Of a stretch of DNA of 64,000 bases, positions 44,450 to 64,000 are shown piece after piece. The DNA comes from Acridotheres tristis (taxonomy: Eukaryota; Chordata; Aves; Passeriformes; Sturnidae). Location of the stretch: assembly GCA_037013685.1 (NCBI GenBank), contig CM072919.1:4571152-4635151 (forward strand). Reading direction: 5' to 3'. Positions within the stretch are counted from its first letter, which is position 1; every line of letters starts with the position of its first letter. Made by a program: the position numbers and the translations under genes. The notes under the pieces are model-generated. The model was not told the origin of the DNA. It was given only the letters and a program-made list of their open reading frames with translations, and did no database searches.

Positions 44450-47400
44450 CCTGTGGAGCCGTCAGACCATGTTGCTAGTCCTCCCTGCACCCCACTCCAA
44501 CTCAAACACCCAAGCCTTGTTTTGGATGAAAATGATGAAAAATAAACCCCTTGTGAGGCGCTGCAGAGCGTGCTCTGCTAGAGAGCAGTCTTATTCATTA
44601 AGGGAATGGTCTTGTATGCATTTGGGCCTGTTATCAGTAACACTCCAAAGGGAAATGGACTACTTAAACCTATTATATCACTGCTTTATTCACCGTGTGC
44701 TGCCATTTACCTCCTACATGACGCTGGGCTCTAATAGCACCAGTTCTGAGAAACCCTGCACATTAGCCACAAGCAGCTCATTAATCCACTGTTTTCATTC
44801 TTGCAAAAAAATGGGCTCCAAACACACAAGAGCTCAGATGCCGAGTGCTCAGCCAGAACCAAAACAGCTCTGTTGTGCCAGCAGTTCTGAGGGAGCCCCA
44901 AACAGAACAGCACTTCCAGCTGATGGGGCACAAAGGGGGATCCTTGGGCTCGGATGATCAACAGCTGTGCAACCAGGGAATGGGACAAAGCTGTCAGCCA
45001 GCAGCTGCTCTAGGGAGATTTGGAAAATCCAGTTCCTGGAGGCTCCAAGTCAGCTCTGTGTGGTCTTCACCAGGATCAGGTCCTGGCTGTCGATGCAGCT
45101 CCATCCCAGGATATCTATTGTCCCAAACAGAAGGAAAAAAATGAAAGGCATGTCTTGAACTCCAGCATGGGGAGTCCATGAGCAGGCTGGGGACTGGCAG
45201 AATTAATTCCGAGCAGGTACAATGAGCTCTTCCTCGAGAGCCCTTGAGGAAAATGAAAGGCCCCATGTGGCAGCCCGAGGCACAGCCCAGGGAGTCCTTT
45301 GGCCGCTCGGCAAACACGCAGCGGTTGTGGCACAAAGCAGCTGCCACATCTGTTCCATCAGGGACAAGAGCCCTGTAAGGGCCCGGCCTTTCTCTCCCGA
45401 GCCCGCTCCTGTTCTGTGCTGAGGAGCCAAGCTGCTCCATCTCCTGGCTGCTGCAGTCCCTGACCCAGCTCCTCTCCATCCCAGGGCAGAGCTCCTGCAG
45501 AACTGCGTGGGTGTCTCCAAACAGGATTATTGCTGCTGCAATCTCCAAGGCCAACAAAGGAACCTTTACCTGGAAGATGGACAGGAGCTCACATGAAAAC
45601 AACTGCTCATCCACGTGGGAGTAAGAGAACATCTGTGTTCACAAACAAGGCACAGAGCAGGAACAAGGGGCAATACTTTTCATGAATGATACTTCAGGAA
45701 TCTGAACTCAGTTCTTCTGGTCACTTTTTCCTGTCTTATTTATCCTTCCAGCTCTGTCCCTGTCCCAGAGCTCTCCCAAAGTTATCAGGGTGCACAGAAT
45801 GTAGAATATCCTGAATTGGAAGGGCCTTACATGGATCATCAAGTCCAATTCCTGAACGTGTTGCTTTATTTGAGCTGGCTTAGGGAAAAATGTAAGTAGG
45901 GACATCAAGCTGAGAGGTGAACAGTTGAGTTTATTTCTGCTTTTGTGTGAGGACACGAGTGAAATGGGAGGGAAAGGGGTAGAGGGCAGAATTCCTGCCT
46001 GCCTGCCTGGCTGGGCTCTTAGTCCTGCTCAGGAGAACTGACAGCACCTCCATGCACACTGCCCAAGGAGACTGAGGTAGACAAAATCCCTCTTGCCAAA
46101 AGGAAATGTGATTCCAGGATCCTGCACCCTCCCTGTTCCAATGTGTCTGTGCAGAACAGCTCTCAATGAGCAAGGAGCTGAGAGGCACTTACAGAGGCAT
46201 TTAGTCTCACACAAAACATTCTCCTGGGGCACGAGGGGGATGGAGCAAGGCCGGGCAGACTCCTCTCATCGAGCTCAGCTCCACTGAAATCAATACATGA
46301 TTAGGCAGCGACTCCAGCCCTTAATATTCCAACTCTGAACCATGTTTGTGTTGAACAAGGAAGATTTAGTCTAGACATGGGGAAAAACTCTTTGCAGTGA
46401 TAGGGATAATAAATATCTATGCAACAATCACTTTACCCAGCTGCAGAGCTCTGATCAGTGTAGGTGACAGGCCACAGCTCCAGGCTGGCTCTGCCCTTTC
46501 CTCTCCAGCTGAAGCTGCCATGCCAAGAGCCACGACAAACAGGCTGCAAAGCCCTCTCCTCATCCCCACCTCCTGCATCTCCCTGCCCCACCTGAGGCCC
46601 CGTTTTCTCTGTGGTGCTTCTAATGAAACTAAGTGGCTGCGAGCAGAAAGTTTCCCTTTCTGCCTCGGGGCTGATTAGTACGGAGCCGCCACCGGCAGCA
46701 TCCCGGCTGGAGCCGCTGAGGATGGGAACCCTCGGGGGAGGGATTAAGTGCTGCTCCGTGCCCTCTGCTCAGCGAGCACCATTAGAGCTCTGACTGCCTA
46801 ACCTGAGAGAGCAGGACCTTGCTGCTCTGGCTGCTGGGGCCAAGGTCTCTGGAAAACATGGGCTGGTGCATGGATGGATGATATCCTCCAGTCCTTGACA
46901 CTGAGTTGCAGGAGCAGAACTCAGAGAAGAAGAAGTGAAGTTCTTTTATCAGGCATGCTGCAGCAATCTTGGCTGGTGCTGCTCAAGGAGAGCTGGTCTC
47001 ACCTGCTCTTTTTGTGTGTGCTTAATGCTGTCAGGAGACACTGCCCTGCCTCCCTGGTGGACAGAGACTTTTTGTATCCTGAGAGGGGAAAAAGGGGCAG
47101 CTGCCAGGTGCTGCTCCATCTCTCCAACACTGAACAGTTACAGAGATTGGGGCTGGCTGATGTCACATGCCCTCTCTGGCTCTTGGGTTACACTCCTGCA
47201 CCTCGGAGTTCCTGGCTGTTCCTGGAAATCTGGGCTGAACCAGCAGGCCTGGGTTGCCCTGCGATCACCTTGGGGATGGGAGGGGAAAGTAAACAAGATT
47301 CTGCTCAGCTCTGCAGAGACCAACTGCTCCAGTGTTGCCTGGCAGATGGGGCCCAAGAGGGAGACCATCTGTTTCCAAGTGAAACCCTAAACTTCTCCCT

Positions 47401-50400
47401 GTGAGATCCCAGGCTGAAGAGATCCAGCAGAGTTCAGTGGGCACAGAGGCACAGGGGAGCAGCCGTGACCTGGAGGGCTCCTTTAGTCCCTGGTGGGCAA
47501 CTTCCAGAGCTGAGCCAGGCCTTGGATCTTGAGTCTGTGGGCTGTTGGATTCCTGAGCGTTCCTATTCCCTACATTCATTTTTTTTCTCTCTCTCTCCAC
47601 ACTCTTTTCCTCTTGGCAGTCCTTCCCATGTTCATGCAGTGCTGTAGAACAGTCTGTGTTCCCTGTTGCAGAGCTGGGCAGGGGCTATGTGGTTCACAGC
47701 TCTTCCCTCTGCCCACCCCACTCTCCTTGTCCCACAGCCCCCAGCTGGCTGTGCCAAGGCCACCTGCCCAATCCCTGGCTGTTGTCACTTCACCTGGCTC
47801 CTGCAGCACATCCCAGTGACGCCAGTGGGGCTTATAAAGAGGCACACTGGGGAGGTTGGAGAAATGCTGTTAGACCTCAGGGCAGGGGCTGGCATCTCAG
47901 AGAGAAGAGGATGGCATCCAGGGAAAGCTGGAGAAGGAAAGAGCAATTTGCTGACAGTCAGCATGGCTGGGAAGCTGGGAACATATTGCACTAAAGCGAT
48001 AATAACACCTTGAACAGCAGGGTGGTCGTTTCCATCTGGCCTCGTGCTGGGCTCGGCCTCTCTCATTTCTTGCCCCCTGCAGCCAGGGAATCTGAGGCAC
48101 TGGGATGGCACAGGTCACCCAGGCAGGCTGCAGCTGGAATGAGGAGAGCTGCCACAGCCTCTTGGCTCTCCTCTTGCCCCAACTCCATCCTTCTTCGCCT
48201 GGGGAGTGGGAAGGCACTGGAGCTCTTCGCTTAATTAGAAGTAACAGCTGAAGCACTTGAGAAACAAAAGCTCCTTTCTTTCTCTGCCCCACTTTTACTT
48301 GGGAGCCAGGGGTTGGGAGCAAATTGCTTGGAAGCCAGAAAGAGCCCTGGATCTTGTCACCATGGCTGCACAGGCACAGCCTCCTGTTATCTCCAGAGGA
48401 GCAAAACCCTCCTCCCACCCTCCCCTGTCTCAGCTGGAGCTGATAAAAGGAGAAGAAATAAACAAAACAAATAATAGTAATAATAAGAATAGAAAAATAC
48501 CCTAGCCCAAACCAGCAAATAAATATTCAGGGAATAAACCAATCTTCTGCAGAACGTACTATTTGCTGCAGTGGGTTTTGGGTTGTTGGAGAGCTGAAGG
48601 ACTCCAAGGAGCATTCCAGGTTATAGAGGCCATCTCAGGAATCCTGGGATTTACACAGTCACAACTCAGGAGCATCCCAGATGATGCCGTTTGCCGGAGA
48701 ATAACAAACTCTACCTACAGACACATAATTGCATCATTCTGATTTATCTATATATACAGATGTGTGCACTAATAACATGATCAGATACAATTTTTATGTC
48801 TTCCTGTTTGGAGCCCACAATGATCACACCCCTAAGCTGTCAACAAGAGCTGGACTCCTGCCTCTTCTGCCTCTGGTCACTTCACATGCAGGGACAGAGA
48901 GAGATGTCCAAACACTCCTGGAGCTCTGGCAGCCTCGGGGCTGTGCCCATTCCCTGGGGAGCCTGGCAGTGCCCAGCACCCTCTGGGGGAAGAACCTTTC
49001 CCTAATATTCCACCTGACAGACAATATATTTTTGTGCTACCACAGTTAAAGTGCTTTTGGTACCTGGGCACCTCCAGTTTCCACTGCAGTGTGAGCTTTA
49101 GAAGGTAAATCATAAAGCAAACCTAAGTGGGCTGTTGCTGTTTTCGTTGTGTTCTCTCAACTAAACGGCTAAAAATACACCCAATAGTATAGCTGTAAAG
49201 CAGTGAAAACTAGCAACCATATATTTGTACTCTGAGAGAAATTAGGGCTATTATGGTTGCTCCAGACGGGCTTCCTACAGGAACTGGGTGGATAATTTCA
49301 CTGGGTGCTTCTTGCATCAGAGCTCTGACCATCTGCTGAAGGGAACATACCTTTTAGCAACATGTCTCGTTTTGGCTCCATGCCTGGGGGCCACCTCCCT
49401 ACAACAGGCACTATTTCACTGCTTAATTACACTTACTGGTAAAAAAGGACAACTTATTTTTAGTGCCTGTCTTTCCAATATCAGCTGGTGGCCACCGACT
49501 GTTCCCTGCCTGTGTGTGCCCATGGGAAGCAGGGTGTTTAAATCAGCCTGGGAATTATGTAGGCCATTGGAACTGATGGCCCAGAGTAGCTCTAAGCTGT
49601 CTTGTATTAAAAAAAAACAAAACAACAAAAAAAACAACTTGTTCATGTGTGAACAAACAAATGAAGGGGAATAGGAACAACTGATACTTCAGCTTAACCT
49701 AGTTTTCTCCTTTTGGCACTGGCTGGCACACTCAGTGTTTCAGCTCACCTACTTTTTTACTATCAGTAGTAGAAATGATAACACTTACAATTTTAGCATG
49801 CAAATTATGACTTAGTAATACAATGAACATTTTTCTTAAGTACTGCTTTTTATTTACAGCTTTTTTTTTTTTTTTGCAGCTACAAAAGACTATCAAGCAG
49901 TCCTTCCAAAAAGACTGAATTAAGTGCCTGATTGTGTCTTTCCACTTTTCCACACCCACAATTTCCACCACTGATTTTTGGCCCAGTGTAGCAAAGTGGC
50001 ACCTATAAAAGTTCAATCTGGGGCACAAAAGACCATTCATTTATTCCTGGGAGACTTGAAAGGGTGGACTCTCATTTTTAAACTTACCTGCCCTTCCTTT
50101 GCATATGGATTTACCTGGATAAATTCATTTTGATCATGACAACAGCTTGCTGGAAAGATCAAGCTCTTGCTGATAGCTCTGAGCACGCTGCTGTCGTGTC
50201 CTCCCATGGCCAGATAAACATGAACATCTGCATTGACACTGTAAAAACAGCAATAAGGATATTAATGAAACTGGGAGGAAAACTGGGACGAGGCTCCAGT
50301 GCTCACATCCTGCTGGAAAACTCTCCCCAGGACCTCTCTCTGAAGGCAGATACTCGGGTGGCTTTGAGAACCTGAGTTAAGAGATCATTTTGAGGGAGTT

Positions 50401-50540
50401 GCTGATATTTCCCCAAACACACCCATCCCTAAAGAAGCCAGTGTAGGACTTTACAGCACACCAGGTGTTCAGGCCAGGCATGGACTTTTGGGGAACTTAT
50501 ATAGTGAAAGAAATTGGGCCATACTGAGGACTCCAACTCA
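44450..50540. other. Non-coding sequence between miR-7 locus and tRNA genes
   Basis: No supported gene. Repeat-free blocks at 44560-44790 and 46600-46760 stand out (many short TAAT, GATTA and E-box words) and could be conserved regulatory DNA. A CR1 tail lies at 45795-45865. T- and A-runs are at 49861-49876 and 49609-49637. Confidence 0.3.
45795..45865 (-). mobile_element. CR1 LINE 3' tail
   Basis: AGAATATCCTGAATTGGAAG, GGCCTTACATGGATCATCAA, GTCCAATTCCTG is the reverse complement of the same CR1 subfamily as at 27.66 kb. Confidence 0.78.
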
Positions 50541-50541
50541 G

Positions 50542-50800
50542 ATCATGGAATCATGGAATACCCTGAGTTGGAAGGGTCCCCCAACCCAAGTTGGATCATC
50601 AGTCCAACTCAAGGCCCTGCACAGGACACCCCAACAATCAGGAAGGCCCCTCCTGAGCCTCCTTTTCTCCAGGCTGAGCACTCTCAGCTCCCTCAGCTGC
50701 TCCTGCTGTTCCAGATCCTTCTCCAGTTCTGTTCCCTTCCCTGGACACACTCCAGCCCCTCAATATCCTTCTTGTCCTGAGGGGTCCAAAGCTTGTCACC
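50542..50800 (-). mobile_element. CR1 LINE 3' end
   Basis: ATCATGGAATACCCTGAGTT, CCTTTTCTCCAGGCTGAGCA, CTCCCTCAGCTGCTCCTGCT and AATATCCTTCTTGTCCTGAG: a well-preserved reverse-oriented CR1 3' end of about 260 bp. Confidence 0.9.
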
Positions 50801-52710
50801 CCTGTGTCTCATAACCAGTTATGGTTAAAGACCAATTTCCCAGAGGCCCATGGCTGTGGTGTGGCAGAGCTTGTTCCTGCCCAGGCAGTGTGTGACCTCT
50901 CTGTCCCCTGCTGGCCGTGCTGCCCCTTTTATGCCTCAGCATCATGTGCTGGGTGAGTGTCAGCCCTGCACTATCCCCCAGCACCCACCAACTCCCAGCA
51001 TCTGTGCCACTTGCTTGGCCTCTTTTCCTTTATGCTGCTCCCCTCCACCGTCGTGTGACAGCTATTGTGTGGTCCCTGCCACACAAAAGCCAGCCTGACC
51101 TAATTTAAATCAGTGCTATTGAAGCCGTTCTTGTTTTATCTCCCAGCACAAGGGCTGTGCTCCCCATTTCAGAGGCAGAAGAAATGAATGGCTAATTGGG
51201 GGGGCATTGTGCACGGCAGCGTTGTCTCCCGGCCCTGATTGTCAGCTCTCCTGCTCCACGGTGCTTCCAGCTCCCCTCTTGGAACAGCCACGCAGGCTTT
51301 GGGAGTGGAGGGAGGAAAAGGGGAGCTGGGGACTGTGCAGCGTATCAGGGAAACAAAGCCGAGCATGGCCGCTGGTGAGAGCTGGGGGAGGGCTCCTCGC
51401 TCACAAGGGGCAGACGCTGGTGATAATAGAAGAGAATATCCAGCCTTCACCTCCCAATGAGCCCCCGGGGTCTTTTTTCCCTTCCTCGTGCTCTGGGACC
51501 GTCCATGGGGAGCGGGCGAGGCACGGGGGGCTCCCACACCCAGTGGTGCCACACGGGTGGGAAGTGCTGGGAGCAGAGAAGTGGGAGAGGTCAGCGACTG
51601 GAAGGGAGAGCGCTGCGGGATCTTTGTCCTGCGGGCAAAGTTTGAGCCGTCCCTGACAAGGGATCTTTGTCAGAAAAGGCAGAACATGCCCAGGAGCCAT
51701 TCCAGCAAGCAGGAACCAGTGGGAAGAGGGGGCTTTGTCTGGGCCCCCAAAGCCAGCGCTGCCCACACCAGGATCATCCCAAGCCCACGGCTCGGTGTGT
51801 CCCAGGGCTCCCAGAACAGAACCAGGCACCGCCGGGATCCGGGCGGGTTTGGGAGCTCACCGACAGCACGACGCCTTTCATGGAATTCCTGCCTCTGCCT
51901 CCCACAGGTACCTTCCAAGAGCTTCCCTTCCTCCCTGGCGCTGTGTTCTGCAGCTCCTCTCCCCACCCATCGCCAGGCTGGAAGAGGCCCGCAGGAGAAA
52001 ACAAAAGCCAAAGCGTTTGAGTCTGTCCGTGGATGCTTTTGGGTCCCTCACTGATCCACTTCCCCTGCTCCAGGGAGGGGACCTTGTCCCCAAATATTGA
52101 TCAGCTCTGCCCCAGCACGCTCAGCTGATGCTCAGTGCAAAGGTTGTAACCAGTCCCCTCTGCAGCTCGGCCTGCTGCAGGCAAAAAGGATTTCATTCCA
52201 GGATGCTTAACAACAACACGAAGCAAACAAGTCCCGAGACATCAGGTTTGTCACAGACTTGGATGTAACATGATAATCCTTATCATAAATCAGATCCGAA
52301 TAAAGCACTGGCAAGCCCTGAAGTTAAAGAACACATGACAACCTCTTCTCTAGCCCTTTTGGCCCCAAATCAAAAGATCAGCTACAAAATTGTAAAATGA
52401 AATTGTAAAATTAAAAGTAGATTTTATTAAGAGCCAGTGTTATTGAAAGTGAGGTTCTTTTTGTTTTCATCTGGGTTTATGATTCATTTCTCCCTTCTAA
52501 GCTTTTCTCTGCAGCCAGCAGAGCATAAAATACGCTTAAACAAAGAAAACAAAACAGGAAAACGTAAGTCTCGTGTTACCACCTGATTCCAAGGGCTGAG
52601 GTTTTACCAAAAAGGGAAGGAATGCCATTAAGTAAGTTGTTAACATTGCAGTAGGGTAAGAACTTAGAACTATCTGGGATTGTCAGCTCTTGACTGAGGG
52701 TGTTGAGGCC
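50800..52710. other. Non-coding sequence, no gene seen
   Basis: GC-rich in its first half, A/T-rich after 52200. Open frames around 51.2-52.1 kb are GC-driven and have no protein-like features or splice signals. Confidence 0.3.
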
Positions 52711-52714
52711 TGGG

Positions 52715-52900
52715 AATGGAATTCCCAGAGCAGCTGTGGCTGCCCCTGGATCCCTGGAATGTCCAAGGCCAGGCTGGAAGGGATTTGGAAAATCCTGGGA
52801 CAGTGGAAGGTGTCCCTGCCATGGCAGGGGGTGCAATGAGATGAGAGTTAAAGTTCTTCCAATTCAAACCAACCTGGCATCTTGTGAATCTGTGATCGCC
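52715..52900 (+). mobile_element. CR1 LINE 3' end
   Basis: GGCTGCCCCTGGATCCCTGG, GGTGTCCCTGCCATGGCAGG and AAAGTTCTTCCAATTCAAAC, ending at TGAATCTGTGAT. Plus orientation. Confidence 0.88.
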
Positions 52901-53322
52901 AACAGGCCTGTCCTCGGGGGCTGTTCCTCTTCCAGGTCCTGTCCCTCCCGGCGGCTCTCCAGGGAGCTCCACTCCCTTGTCGCCACTATTCTACCGACAT
53001 CTGGTGGCAGGTGCCTTAGGGAAAAGAGACATTTCCTCAGCAGCGCCCTGCGCCCCCTCAGCGCGGACCTCCCTGTGGGGCTGTGTCGTCTCTGAGGGGA
53101 CCCCCGAAACCCTGCCCGGGACACGCACTTCAGCCGCCTCCTGAGACCAGCGGGTCTCTGGGAACTCCAATTAGTCATTGATGGCAATCACTGGGACTCC
53201 CGCCCGGCGCTTTTAGAGATTTACGGGAGATTTATTCTGAGATTGCCGTGAGGGAGGCTCGCGCCCGCTCAGCCGCCATGGTGGTAACATGGGCCACCAG
53301 CCGGCAGACGCTCCCATGGCGG

Positions 53323-53395
53323 GTTTCCGTAGTGTAGCGGTTATCACGTTCGCCTCACACGCGAAAGGTCCCCGGTTCGATCCCGGGCGGAAACA
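53323..53395 (+). tRNA. tRNA-Val (CAC)
   Basis: A 73-base cloverleaf. The acceptor arm GTTTCCG pairs with CGGAAAC; anticodon arm TTCGC-CT-CAC-AC-GCGAA with anticodon CAC at 53356-53358. The A box (TAGTGTAGCGG) and B box (GGTTCGATCCC) for TFIIIC are intact, there is no intron, and a T-run (from about 53400) terminates Pol III. In human a tRNA-Val(CAC) and a tRNA-Gly(TCC) also sit beside the DPP9 promoter. Confidence 0.98.
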
Positions 53396-53764
53396 CCTGT
53401 TTTTTTTTGTTTTTTTTTCCCTCATCCCGTGGTGGTTTTTGTACCAGTTTATTTGGGTTTGTGTTGTTTTCTTGTTTTGTTTTTTTGTTCGGAGGGGCTT
53501 AAGGAGTTTTTGAGTTTTTTAATTCGGAGTTATTTATTTATTTCCCCGCCGTCTCCTGACGACTCGTGGCCTCCGACTCGAGTTGGGAAGAGAAGTAACG
53601 GGCACCGTGCGCCCCATTGCTGACCAGCGCCCGCCTCCCGCCGGGGCTCAAGTGGGCAAAGCGCAGCCGGGCGGGCGCTCCGCGTGCCGGTGAATCTCAA
53701 TTCGGTTCGGATCGGGAGAAACGGGGGGAAAAAAATAATACGAAGGGAAAAACAAAAACGAACT

Positions 53765-53836
53765 TGCGTTGGCCGGGAATCGAACCCGGGTCAACTGCTT
53801 GGAAGGCAGCTATGCTAACCACTATACCACCAACGC
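53765..53836 (-). tRNA. tRNA-Gly (TCC)
   Basis: On the minus strand a 72-base tRNA with acceptor arm GCGTTGG/CCAACGC, D arm with A box TGGTATAGTGG, anticodon loop CT-TCC-AA (TCC, plus-strand 53801-53803) and T arm with B box GGTTCGATTCC. Pol III terminators (TTTTT) follow at plus-strand 53754-53758 and 53748-53752. It is tail to tail with the tRNA-Val, 370 bp apart. Confidence 0.98.
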
Positions 53837-54067
53837 TCGTTGTCAGTGTTCTTCCCGCCTTCCCTCAGCAACATCACCAAGAGGGACTCAACCATTCTCC
53901 CGCGGTTGAAGATGAAGCACAACGTGAGATGAGAATGGCTCCACAGCCGCCCCACAACGGCAATAAATGCTGAATTAGGGGCCCATTTCTGAAGGCGAGG
54001 GAGAATATTCTCTCCGTGCTTTTTTTGCCCCTCAATTCTCTCTATGCACCCCACTCTCCGTGAAGAT

Positions 54068-54220
54068 ATTGCAACGGACTGCCCAGGGAGGCGACAGACT
54101 CACCGACCCTGGAGGTGTTTAAGGACAGACTTAGCTCCATGGTCTGAATGACAAGGTGACTGTCGAACACAGCTTGGACTCGATGACCTCAGAGCTCTTT
54201 TCCAACACCTTATCTACTCT
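54068..54220 (+). mobile_element. CR1-type fragment next to the DPP9 promoter
   Basis: ACTGCCCAGGGAGGCGACAG, CTGGAGGTGTTTAAGGACAG and CTTGGACTCGATGACCTCAG correspond to the 3' part of CR1 in plus orientation, ending 100 bp before the CpG promoter. Confidence 0.75.
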
Positions 54221-54239
54221 GTGTGATTTTGTAATACCT

Positions 54240-54960
54240 CCGTACTCCCACAGACATCTCCCCCTCCCCCCCGCCAGAGGCAGTGGTTCCTCCCTCCCGC
54301 GCCGCCCGGGCGCGCTCCCGCCACGCGCGCGCGCGCGCGCTCCCGCTACTTCCGCCGCCGGGTGAGAGGTCGCGCCGTGGCCGCCACCGCCCCCGCGCCC
54401 CCGCGCCCCCGTTTCCGGGGCTGCCCCGCGCCCGGGACATGGAGCGGCACTGACGGAGCCGCCGCCGCCCCCTCCCTCCCCCGCCCTCCCTCCCGCGCAG
54501 GAGCCGCCCCCACCCCCGCCCGGCACGGGGAGGTCGCCGCGCCCCGCGGTGAGTGAGGAGGGGAGAGGGGGGGGGGGGAATGGCGGGGCCGGGGGGTCCC
54601 GCCCCGGTACGGGTAGGGCTGGGTGGGGGCCACGCCTGTGAGGGGAGGCTGGGCCGGGTGGGGAATGTTTGCCCGCTCCGTGGGCCGCGTCCTCTCTGCG
54701 CTGGGCCGGGGGTGCCCGCGGGGCCGGGGGTGCCCGAGGGGCCGGGGTTTGTCCCTTTCCGTGTGCTGTGTCCCCCCTAGGGATGGCGGCGGCCCCGGGG
54801 GGCGATTGCTCGCCCGGGCTCGCCCCCAGGCCTGGCGCTCGGGGGTCGTTCGCAGTTCAGTCCCCCCGTGTGCTGCCCATGGATGGGTTATGGGGGTGAC
54901 CCCTGGCCTTGGAGGGGGTCCCGTGTCCCCCCAGCTCAGCCCCGGCGGGTGAGGGGCTGC
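54240..54960 (+). promoter_or_regulatory. DPP9: DPP9 CpG-island promoter and non-coding exon 1
   Basis: A TATA-less CpG island. It holds a 17-base alternating CG tract (54324-54340), an ETS site ACTTCCG (54348-54354) and several GC boxes. The leader exon ends at 54548 in CCCCGCG|GTGAGT. A G-run of about 13 bases follows at 54568-54580. The start site is probably just downstream of the ETS site but cannot be fixed. Confidence 0.7.
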
Positions 54961-55424
54961 TCGCCCCTCTGAAAGAGCCGCCTGCAGCAGTGAGGGAGAT
55001 GGGGAGCACAGGATGGATGCTCCATCCCCGGGGATTCCCCCTCTCCTGCTATCCCAAATCCCGGCCTTTCCTCTGCACCAAGGGCAGAGCTCCCGGCGGG
55101 AGCTGCAGAGGGACACGGGCTGCTGGCAGCCTTTGCCAGAGCTCATCCCTCTCTGGAGAAATCCCCACTGGTTAATCCCACCCTCAGTTGCTTTAATTTT
55201 TGGAGATCTTAAAGCTCCCAGCCAGGCTAGGGACGTGTTGTAAGGGCTCCTGTAGGTGACTCTGTTCTGTGTTCCATTGGCTCTTCCCGAATGATTCACG
55301 CTATTTCCTGATCTCTTTTGTCTATTTTGCTCAGCTGCTTTTTTTTTTTTCCCTGGTTCAAGATTCTACTGTTCCTTCCTTGTGTGAAATGCGTGATCTG
55401 GGCCGGGTGCAAGGAGGGTTAAGA

Positions 55425-55545
55425 TGTTCCTCAGAATCATTAAAATCACAGAACAGCCGAGCCTGGAAGGACCTCGGGAAGTCTCTGCTCCAACCCCGTG
55501 CTCAAGGCAGGGTCAGCTGGGAGATCAGACCAGGTTACTCAGCAT
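55425..55545 (-). mobile_element. CR1 LINE 3' end in DPP9 intron 1
   Basis: AATCACAGAACAGCCGAGCC, TGGAAGGACCTCGGGAAGTC and CAAGGCAGGGTCAGCTGG: reverse-oriented CR1 of another subfamily. Confidence 0.75.
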
Positions 55546-56388
55546 TCCTGAGCATCGCTCCCACTGCCCTTCATGCCTGCACCAAAAACTGCCCTGAAAT
55601 TGCTGAATGCAGCTGCTTCCTCCCTCTCTGCTCTCCCCTGCAGCCGAGGAGTTTCTTTGTGATGTTTTGTCTCTCCTGGTCCCCTGTGAGTGCGTTTTTT
55701 GGCTGTTAGGGGAGAGCAGGAGCCTCGACAGAAGGCAGTGGCGGGGTCTATATCTGTGATTCAGAGCTAAAGACCTTTGTACTTTGGGAGAGAGGACCTT
55801 GGGCAGAGAAGCACCTTTCTGTGTTGCTGGAGAACAGATTGGTGTGGGGAGCCAGGGCTCCTCGTGGCAGCAGGCTGAGGCAAGGGGAAGCAGCATTCAG
55901 GCTTGGAAGATAAATGTGGTTTTTATGTCCCAGGTGGGACTGTGGCCCTCTGGCTGGTTCCTTATGGTGTGTCCTTTGTTTAGCTCTTCCCTCTAAGTTT
56001 ATGGACCAGATTTCTGTTTTATCAGTTTTTAGTACCTGATACTTGCAAGAATTCCTGGATTTTGGGAAGGGAGTAGCAGAAAGGTTCAGTACTCAAGATT
56101 CTTGGATTATAAGAAGAATTTTCTGAGAAAGAACAAGGCACACCACAGAGTTCACTGAGCCTCCTTGTTCAGATGAAGTCTCTCAGAATTATCAGGGCTG
56201 TTCAAATCCAGGCTGTGCTGACAGAACAGATTTGGACCAAGGAATGAAACCCAAGGATTTATTTGTGCCTCCCCGCTCAGTTGGAAATGTGACCTATGGA
56301 AGATGCTTTTACCCAGCAGTTGTATGAAATCTCCTTTCTCCCCTCTTCCTCCCCAGTTTCCTGTCCTGCCCAGCTCTCTGAGTAGTTA

Positions 56389-63934
<7,546 letters not shown>

Positions 63935-64000
63935 TGAAACACGTGGGGCTGCTGACTCCTGCTGGAACCAGCAGTGGAATTGGGGCTATAAACTTTGCAT

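Noticed and set aside
53323..53836. tRNA-derived SINE or pseudogene
   Set aside because: Both tRNAs have complete cloverleaves, intact A and B boxes and Pol III terminators, with no SINE tail.
54346..55299. 317-codon minus-strand frame over the DPP9 island
   Set aside because: GC-driven absence of stops; Pro/Arg/Gly-rich, no homology.

Overview
The window is vertebrate nuclear DNA, almost certainly from a bird and probably a songbird. Three observations support this: split genes with GT-AG introns, a dense scatter of CR1 LINE 3' ends (some ending in the ATTCTGTG-type tail common in songbirds), and GC-rich, gene-dense sequence typical of a microchromosome. The gene order PLIN3 - TICAM1 - FEM1A - miR-7 - tRNA-Gly/tRNA-Val - DPP9 is that of human 19p13.3 in reverse, so this is an old conserved syntenic block (it would correspond to avian chromosome 28). 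Species and chromosome are inference.

Layout. 1-2.1 kb is intergenic, ending in a 21-bp tandem repeat and the TATA/CCAAT promoter of a perilipin gene. PLIN3 (+, coding exons 6132-10477) coats lipid droplets and carries a large in-frame array of amphipathic 11-mer repeats. TICAM1/TRIF (+, 13074-15089) is the TLR3 adaptor in a single coding exon. FEM1A (-, 19379-21385) is an intronless CUL2 ubiquitin-ligase receptor facing TICAM1 tail to tail. Its CpG promoter has YY1 motifs on both strands and three ZNF143-type sites.

From 22 to 53 kb there is no protein gene I can support. The recognisable unit is a microRNA hairpin of the miR-7 family on the minus strand at about 26.4 kb. A CpG island with a minus-strand TATA box near 39.75 kb is the best candidate for the promoter of its host transcript. 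Around these lie CR1 fragments, an LTR remnant, ancient MIR- and L3-like fossils, minisatellites (notably a 41-bp VNTR at 36.5 kb) and clusters of GATA, E-box and homeodomain motifs that could be neuroendocrine enhancers.

At 53.3-53.8 kb a tRNA-Val(CAC) and a tRNA-Gly(TCC) face each other just before the CpG promoter of DPP9 (+). DPP9 runs off the right edge: seven coding exons (336 residues) are inside, including the alternative N-terminal exon of the long form with its basic nuclear-localisation stretch. The genes are not an operon; each has its own promoter. TICAM1 works in innate immunity; DPP9 has known innate roles in mammals; miR-7 is a neuroendocrine microRNA.
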